Assembly: GCA_036655355.1 (NCBI GenBank)
Contig: JAVVQG010000012.1
Location: 62,001 to 126,000 of the forward strand
Direction of reading: 5' to 3'
Origin: JAUNSR01 sp036655355
Lineage (GTDB): Bacteria; Bacteroidota; Bacteroidia; Bacteroidales; JAUNSR01
DNA length: 64,000 nt
Shown here in pieces: positions 60,299 through 64,000 of this stretch (position 1 is its first letter; every line of letters begins with the position of its first letter). A model generated the notes under the pieces. The model was not told where the DNA came from. It did not search any database and worked only from the letters and a program-made list of their open reading frames with translations. Made by a program: the position numbers and the translations under genes.

Positions 60299-62767
60299 TC
60301 AATCCAAGTCGACCACCGTAATGCCGGCACCTCCGAATTGGACATGTTCATCTTTGAAGCTCTTCACGCCGTTAACCGTCGAAAGGTATTGGCGGATCAT
60401 CTGACGAAGTGCACCCGTACCCGTTCCGTGTAAGATTCGTACCCGAGCCATGCCAACCAGAATAGCGTCATCGATAAAGTAAGTCACCGCCTGAAGTGCT
60501 TCCTCACCGCGCATTCCGCGCACATCGATATCCTGTTTGAAATTCAGTTTCCGTTCCCGTATTTCATCGGTAGTGGTTGCACTCACGTACGTTGCTTTCG
60601 GTTGTTCCCGTTTGATCTGATTCTTACTCATCTTTTCGAGTTTTTCCATCTTCACGGTCGTTTTAAGCATCCCAAAAGCTACAATTACATTTTTCCCTGA
60701 AACTTCAAGTACTTCTCCGATGGAGGTTTGCCCTTTGATGCGAACGGCATCACCCGGCTCGATCACCTCCGGACGCCATTGTTTTTTCTCGTTGCCGTCT
60801 GCCGGTTTACTCTTCTTTTTCTCAGCACGTTCTTTGATCTTTTGGATCTTACGCGCGATTTTGTCATCCAGCACCGGTTCCGTTGCAAGTGTGGATTTGA
60901 AATCGGTCAGTGATTTTCGGATTGTACGGGTACGTTCTTTCTCTGCTTGCGCTTCCTTGATCTCACGAATGGTATTTTCAATCCGGGCGTTCGCTTCCGA
61001 GAGCAGTTTTTCCGCCTCGGCCTTCGCCGCTTTCAGGATCTCTTTCCGTTGTTTGTCCAAGTCGAGCAGTTGTTTCTCATAACGATCACTCGAATCTTCG
61101 AGCCTTTTCTCCTGCACGCGGATATTCTGCCTTTTACTTTCCCAATAACGTTTGTCGCGAACAATATCCTGCAGGTATTTATCCATATCGATGTAATCGG
61201 ATCCGACGATCTCCGAGGCTTCCGCGATGACATCTTCCGGTAAGCCGATTTTACGTGCGATCTCTACGGCGAAAGAACTGCCCGGATTACCTACAGAGAG
61301 TTTGAATAGCGGCTGCATGTGGTGACGATCATACAACATGGCGCCGTTAACTATTCCGGGTGTATCTTCCGCAAAATGTTTCAGGTTCTGATAATGAGTC
61401 GTAATCACACCGTAGGCTTCCCGTTTGTTGAAACGGTCCAGCAATGCCTGCGCGATGGCGCCCCCGATCTGCGGTTCCGTACCACCCCCGAACTCATCGA
61501 TCAGCAATAACGTTTTGCGATCGCAGTTCTTGACGAAAAACTTCATGTTCGTCAAGTGGGAGCTATAGGTCGAAAGGTCGTTCTCAATCGATTGTTCATC
61601 GCCGATATCAATAAAGATGCTGTCGAAAATTCCACATCGCGAGTTGGCATACATCGGAACCAAGAGTCCCGCCTGCAACATGTATTGCAACAGTCCCATC
61701 GTCTTTAGACAAACCGATTTTCCCCCCGCATTCGGTCCGGAAATCAATACGATGCGTTGCTTCTCATCCAGTTCGATGTCTAAGGGCACCACCTTTTTAT
61801 TCTGCTTTTTCAAAGAAAGCAACAGCAGGGGATGTACCGCACCCCACCAACTGGTAACTTGCGAGTTCTCCATTTTTGGTAAAACGCCGTCGATGAGAAT
61901 CGCAAAAGACGCCTTGGCACGGATAAAATCGATGTCGGCCAAGAACTCGTAAGAATAAAGAATGTCATCTACAAGGGGACGAACGGTCTCCGTAAACTCG
62001 CTTAGGATTCGAATCACCTCTCGGCGTTCTTCGCTCTCCAACTCGCGAATGCGGTTGTTCGCTTCCACCACTTCGGCCGGTTCGATAAAGACTGTTTTAC
62101 CCGAAGCGGACTCATCATGCACGATCCCTTTGATCTTACGTTTGAACGTGGGAGCGACCGGAATCACCAAACGACCGTCACGCATCGTCGGCGCCACGTC
62201 TTTCTCTACATATCCTTCAGACTGTGCCGAACGTAAAATAGAGTTCAGACTGCGCGAAATTCCGCTCATTGTGGATGTGATTTCTCTACGGATACGCAAC
62301 AATTCCGGTGAGGCATTGTCTTTGATGTGTCCAAACTTATCCAGAATTCCGTCGATGCGGGAAATCAGTTGCGGGAACACGGCAATGTTTCCCGAAAGTT
62401 CTTTCAGATAAGGATATTTGGTCTCGTCATCATCCGGATTAAGAAATCGGATGATGGCGCGTATGGTGTCAAGTGACCGGCGAAGGTCGAATAATTCCGA
62501 CTCATCGAGGTAAGTGCCCGCTATGCGGATTTTTTTCAGTGAAGGGCGTACATCAAAGAAGTAATTGTCGGGGAATTCATCCTCTTCTTGGATGATCCGC
62601 ACAAACTCCTCTACCTGATGCAACTGGGATGTGATGAGCGGAAATTTGTTGGAAAATGCCATCTCGTTCGTCCGCTCAACGCCAAGGGGGCTCAAACACT
62701 TCTCTCGGATCAACTGTCTGATCTTGTCAAATCCGATCTTCTGTTCAAAATTCTGGGGATATATCAC
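60299..62767 (-). CDS. mutS2: endonuclease MutS2
   Basis: The 822-aa protein has a MutS-type core and clamp (1-290), the ATPase domain with Walker A SGPNAGGKS (343-351), Walker B LLIDEFGGGTEP and STYSSHL, a coiled-coil (about 520-640) and a C-terminal Smr nuclease domain (about 745-822) with DVRG and HGTGTGALR. It lacks the mismatch-recognition domain. Described roles are suppression of recombination and rescue of collided ribosomes. Preceded by a TAnnTTTG promoter and monocistronic. Confidence 0.95.
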   Translation of the reverse strand: MIYPQNFEQKIGFDKIRQLIREKCLSPLGVERTNEMAFSNKFPLITSQLHQVEEFVRIIQEEDEFPDNYFFDVRPSLKKIRIAGTYLDESELFDLRRSLDTIRAIIRFLNPDDDETKYPYLKELSGNIAVFPQLISRIDGILDKFGHIKDNASPELLRIRREITSTMSGISRSLNSILRSAQSEGYVEKDVAPTMRDGRLVIPVAPTFKRKIKGIVHDESASGKTVFIEPAEVVEANNRIRELESEERREVIRILSEFTETVRPLVDDILYSYEFLADIDFIRAKASFAILIDGVLPKMENSQVTSWWGAVHPLLLLSLKKQNKKVVPLDIELDEKQRIVLISGPNAGGKSVCLKTMGLLQYMLQAGLLVPMYANSRCGIFDSIFIDIGDEQSIENDLSTYSSHLTNMKFFVKNCDRKTLLLIDEFGGGTEPQIGGAIAQALLDRFNKREAYGVITTHYQNLKHFAEDTPGIVNGAMLYDRHHMQPLFKLSVGNPGSSFAVEIARKIGLPEDVIAEASEIVGSDYIDMDKYLQDIVRDKRYWESKRQNIRVQEKRLEDSSDRYEKQLLDLDKQRKEILKAAKAEAEKLLSEANARIENTIREIKEAQAEKERTRTIRKSLTDFKSTLATEPVLDDKIARKIQKIKERAEKKKSKPADGNEKKQWRPEVIEPGDAVRIKGQTSIGEVLEVSGKNVIVAFGMLKTTVKMEKLEKMSKNQIKREQPKATYVSATTTDEIRERKLNFKQDIDVRGMRGEEALQAVTYFIDDAILVGMARVRILHGTGTGALRQMIRQYLSTVNGVKSFKDEHVQFGGAGITVVDLD

Positions 62768-62797
62768 CGCTTGATTCTCCTTTATTAAATTAGACTA

Positions 62798-62830
62798 CAA
62801 AAGTAATCAAAAATTCATCGTGGTACCCAA
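62798..62830 (-). promoter_or_regulatory. promoter of mutS2
   Basis: Minus-strand TTG (complement at 62828-62830), 22 bases, then TACTTTTG (62798-62805), an exact TAnnTTTG, 31 bases before the start codon. Confidence 0.5.
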
Positions 62831-62863
62831 CCTATTTTAAAGAAGCGTGCGAGCATCCTTTCC

Positions 62864-63643
62864 TTACCACAGTCGCAGCATCAAGGTATCGGTATTGATA
62901 CCCGTAAATATCCCGAATCCGTTGTGAATGTTGGTCGGCGGATTTCCCATGTGTTGCGAGTTCGACGTGGAGTTGTAATAGAGATCCACATACTCCTGAT
63001 TTAACTTGCAAAGCACTACGTAATGCCGTCCGTAGTAATAGAATCCGCGTGAATTAACCTGATGTGTTGTATCGAGCGTTGGGTTATTGGTGATGGTCCG
63101 CGATGTCGGTTCGTAATTGTATATCGGTGTACTCCACGATTCCATGTGTGTAAAGGAGATCAGGTGGTAATACCCTTTCGGATTATCCCATGTGTAATTC
63201 ACATAACGCAGGGTATCGTCACTAAACCGCTCCGTGTGTACGAGCGATTCGGCATCTCCTTTGAAATTCTCGATGTTTGAGGGAATTGTGGTTTCAGCCC
63301 ACACCCGCTTGCCTTGGTAATCAAACTCGATGCGATAAGAATTATCCGCTTTCATTCGAAGGGTGGAGTGATAAACGCCGCTGTCACCCTCCTGAAGGTA
63401 TTCATTCTCATCCGAATTGAGATCCGTTAAACGGATAACCAAATCACTGACCGGAGAATCGAACAACGTATCGCCCCGTTCAATCACCAATTGGTGATTG
63501 ACGGAGATCTCTGCAGTTCGTCCCGGAAATAGGAAACCTTGTACCACCACCTGATCCGGATCTGCGGTGCTGAACTCTTCACAGCCCACAAGCATAAAAA
63601 AGGCAAGCACGCAGGCAATGCCGCTAATCAATCTATTTCTCAT
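62864..63643 (-). CDS. DUF4249 family lipoprotein
   Basis: The 259-aa protein has a lipoprotein signal ending at Cys21 (FFMLVGC) followed by EEFSTADPD, then DUF4249-like features: VVVQGFLFPGRTAEISVNHQ, a DLVIRLTDLNSDENEYL strand pair and an extended C-terminal beta region. DUF4249 lipoproteins usually accompany a TonB-dependent receptor, possibly as surface-exposed substrate-capture subunits like SusD. Its start codon overlaps the receptor stop codon (TGATG). Confidence 0.85.
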   Translation of the reverse strand: MRNRLISGIACVLAFFMLVGCEEFSTADPDQVVVQGFLFPGRTAEISVNHQLVIERGDTLFDSPVSDLVIRLTDLNSDENEYLQEGDSGVYHSTLRMKADNSYRIEFDYQGKRVWAETTIPSNIENFKGDAESLVHTERFSDDTLRYVNYTWDNPKGYYHLISFTHMESWSTPIYNYEPTSRTITNNPTLDTTHQVNSRGFYYYGRHYVVLCKLNQEYVDLYYNSTSNSQHMGNPPTNIHNGFGIFTGINTDTLMLRLW

Positions 63644-64000
63644 CAGAATTTAATGCTAAAGTTAATATTTGGAGTAATTCCCAAGTAGTTGACATCCGTT
63701 TCAACCACTTCGTTGTCCACTGCCTGAAACTCTTTATACCATACGTTGCTGCGGTTGTAAAGGTTGAAAAGCGAGAGATTGACCGAGCACGGGAAACGTT
63801 CACTGATCTTGAAAGAATAAGTAGCCGCTACATCCAATCGATGATAAGTAGGCAATCGTTTTCCGTTTTTCGCAGAAGGGGTGAAGTAGGTTTTCTGACT
63901 TCCGTCGGGTAACGTGATTTGATAAAGCCCCTCCGGTGCCGTATACGGTTTGCCGGTGGCAAGCAACCAGTTTGCCGAGAAGTTCCAGTTTCTCCATTTA
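63643..64000 (-). CDS. TonB-dependent receptor, C-terminal fragment (runs off the window)
   Basis: The 118 codons visible form the end of an outer-membrane barrel: NWNFSANWLLATGKPYTAPEG, a periplasmic turn with LPTYHRLDVAATYSF, then LSLFNLYNRSNVWYKEF and a terminal strand ending NFSIKF with aromatic C-terminus. The frame is open to base 64000, so the start lies outside. The pattern is that of TonB-dependent receptors paired with DUF4249. Substrate unknown. Confidence 0.88.
   Translation of the reverse strand, partial: KWRNWNFSANWLLATGKPYTAPEGLYQITLPDGSQKTYFTPSAKNGKRLPTYHRLDVAATYSFKISERFPCSVNLSLFNLYNRSNVWYKEFQAVDNEVVETDVNYLGITPNINFSIKF

Noticed and set aside
61617..61952. Plus-strand frames inside mutS2, including 60720-61082 and 61962-62411
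   Set aside because: Antisense to a clearly conserved gene, with no features of their own.

Overview
The window is a chromosomal segment from a member of the Bacteroidota, most likely order Bacteroidales. The evidence is a SprA/Sov translocon gene, a cytochrome bd operon preceded by a DUF4492 gene, a Bat (Bacteroides aerotolerance) operon, a TonB-dependent receptor paired with a DUF4249 lipoprotein, a fimbrillin-type lipoprotein, a SusA-like amylase, and several promoters of the TTG / TAnnTTTG type. Genus is not resolved; a Tannerellaceae- or Porphyromonadaceae-like relative would fit. I see no phage, transposase, CRISPR array or rRNA. The sequence is a scaffold: a run of exactly 100 N lies inside a tandem tRNA-Arg array.

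Layout. 0.5-3.5 kb: DUF4492-cydA-cydB (high-affinity terminal oxidase). 3.6-11.7 kb: ruvA and sprA (2484 aa). 11.7-16.0 kb, minus strand: osmC, then a 2-oxoacid:ferredoxin oxidoreductase operon (ferredoxin, alpha, a 60-aa membrane protein, beta, gamma) ending with a DUF3332 lipoprotein. 16.5-18.4 kb: a Dps-like ferritin convergent with an anSME-like radical SAM gene. 18.5-23.0 kb, minus: lon and a GH13 amylase. 23.2-27.3 kb, plus: trmN6, glnA, a small HU protein and an unusual HU-TM-LysM protein. 27.5-36.0 kb, plus: moxR, DUF58, a Bat-associated membrane protein and batA-batE. 36-39.5 kb: PAP2 phosphatase, fimbrillin (minus), an 88-aa putative DNA-binding protein and a DUF2007-Usp protein. 39.6-40.0 kb, minus: tandem tRNA-Arg(ACG) genes. 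40.1-44.9 kb, minus: TonB-dependent receptor and patatin-Omp85 protein. 45.1-48.3 kb: a large AsmA-like protein. 48.4-53.8 kb, minus: a three-gene JetA-JetB-JetC (MksF-E-B type) SMC operon without a jetD/mksG nuclease gene. 54-64 kb: EamA transporter, beta-carbonic anhydrase, GH2 beta-galactosidase with 41-bp tandem repeats in its leader, NlpC/P60 lipoprotein, DoxX protein, mutS2, DUF4249 lipoprotein and the 3' end of a TonB-dependent receptor.

A recurring theme is an anaerobe coping with oxygen: cytochrome bd, OsmC, Dps-like ferritin, the Bat operon and oxygen-sensitive ferredoxin-linked 2-oxoacid metabolism are all here. A second theme is the envelope: SprA, TonB receptors, patatin-Omp85, AsmA-like, NlpC/P60 and several lipoproteins. 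The best leads for new biology are the JetABC operon without JetD, the HU-TM-LysM protein that could link nucleoid and peptidoglycan, the small membrane protein embedded in the kor operon, and the repeat-bearing leader of the beta-galactosidase gene. Transcription units are unusually easy to delimit because most are bounded by long, often bidirectional hairpin terminators.
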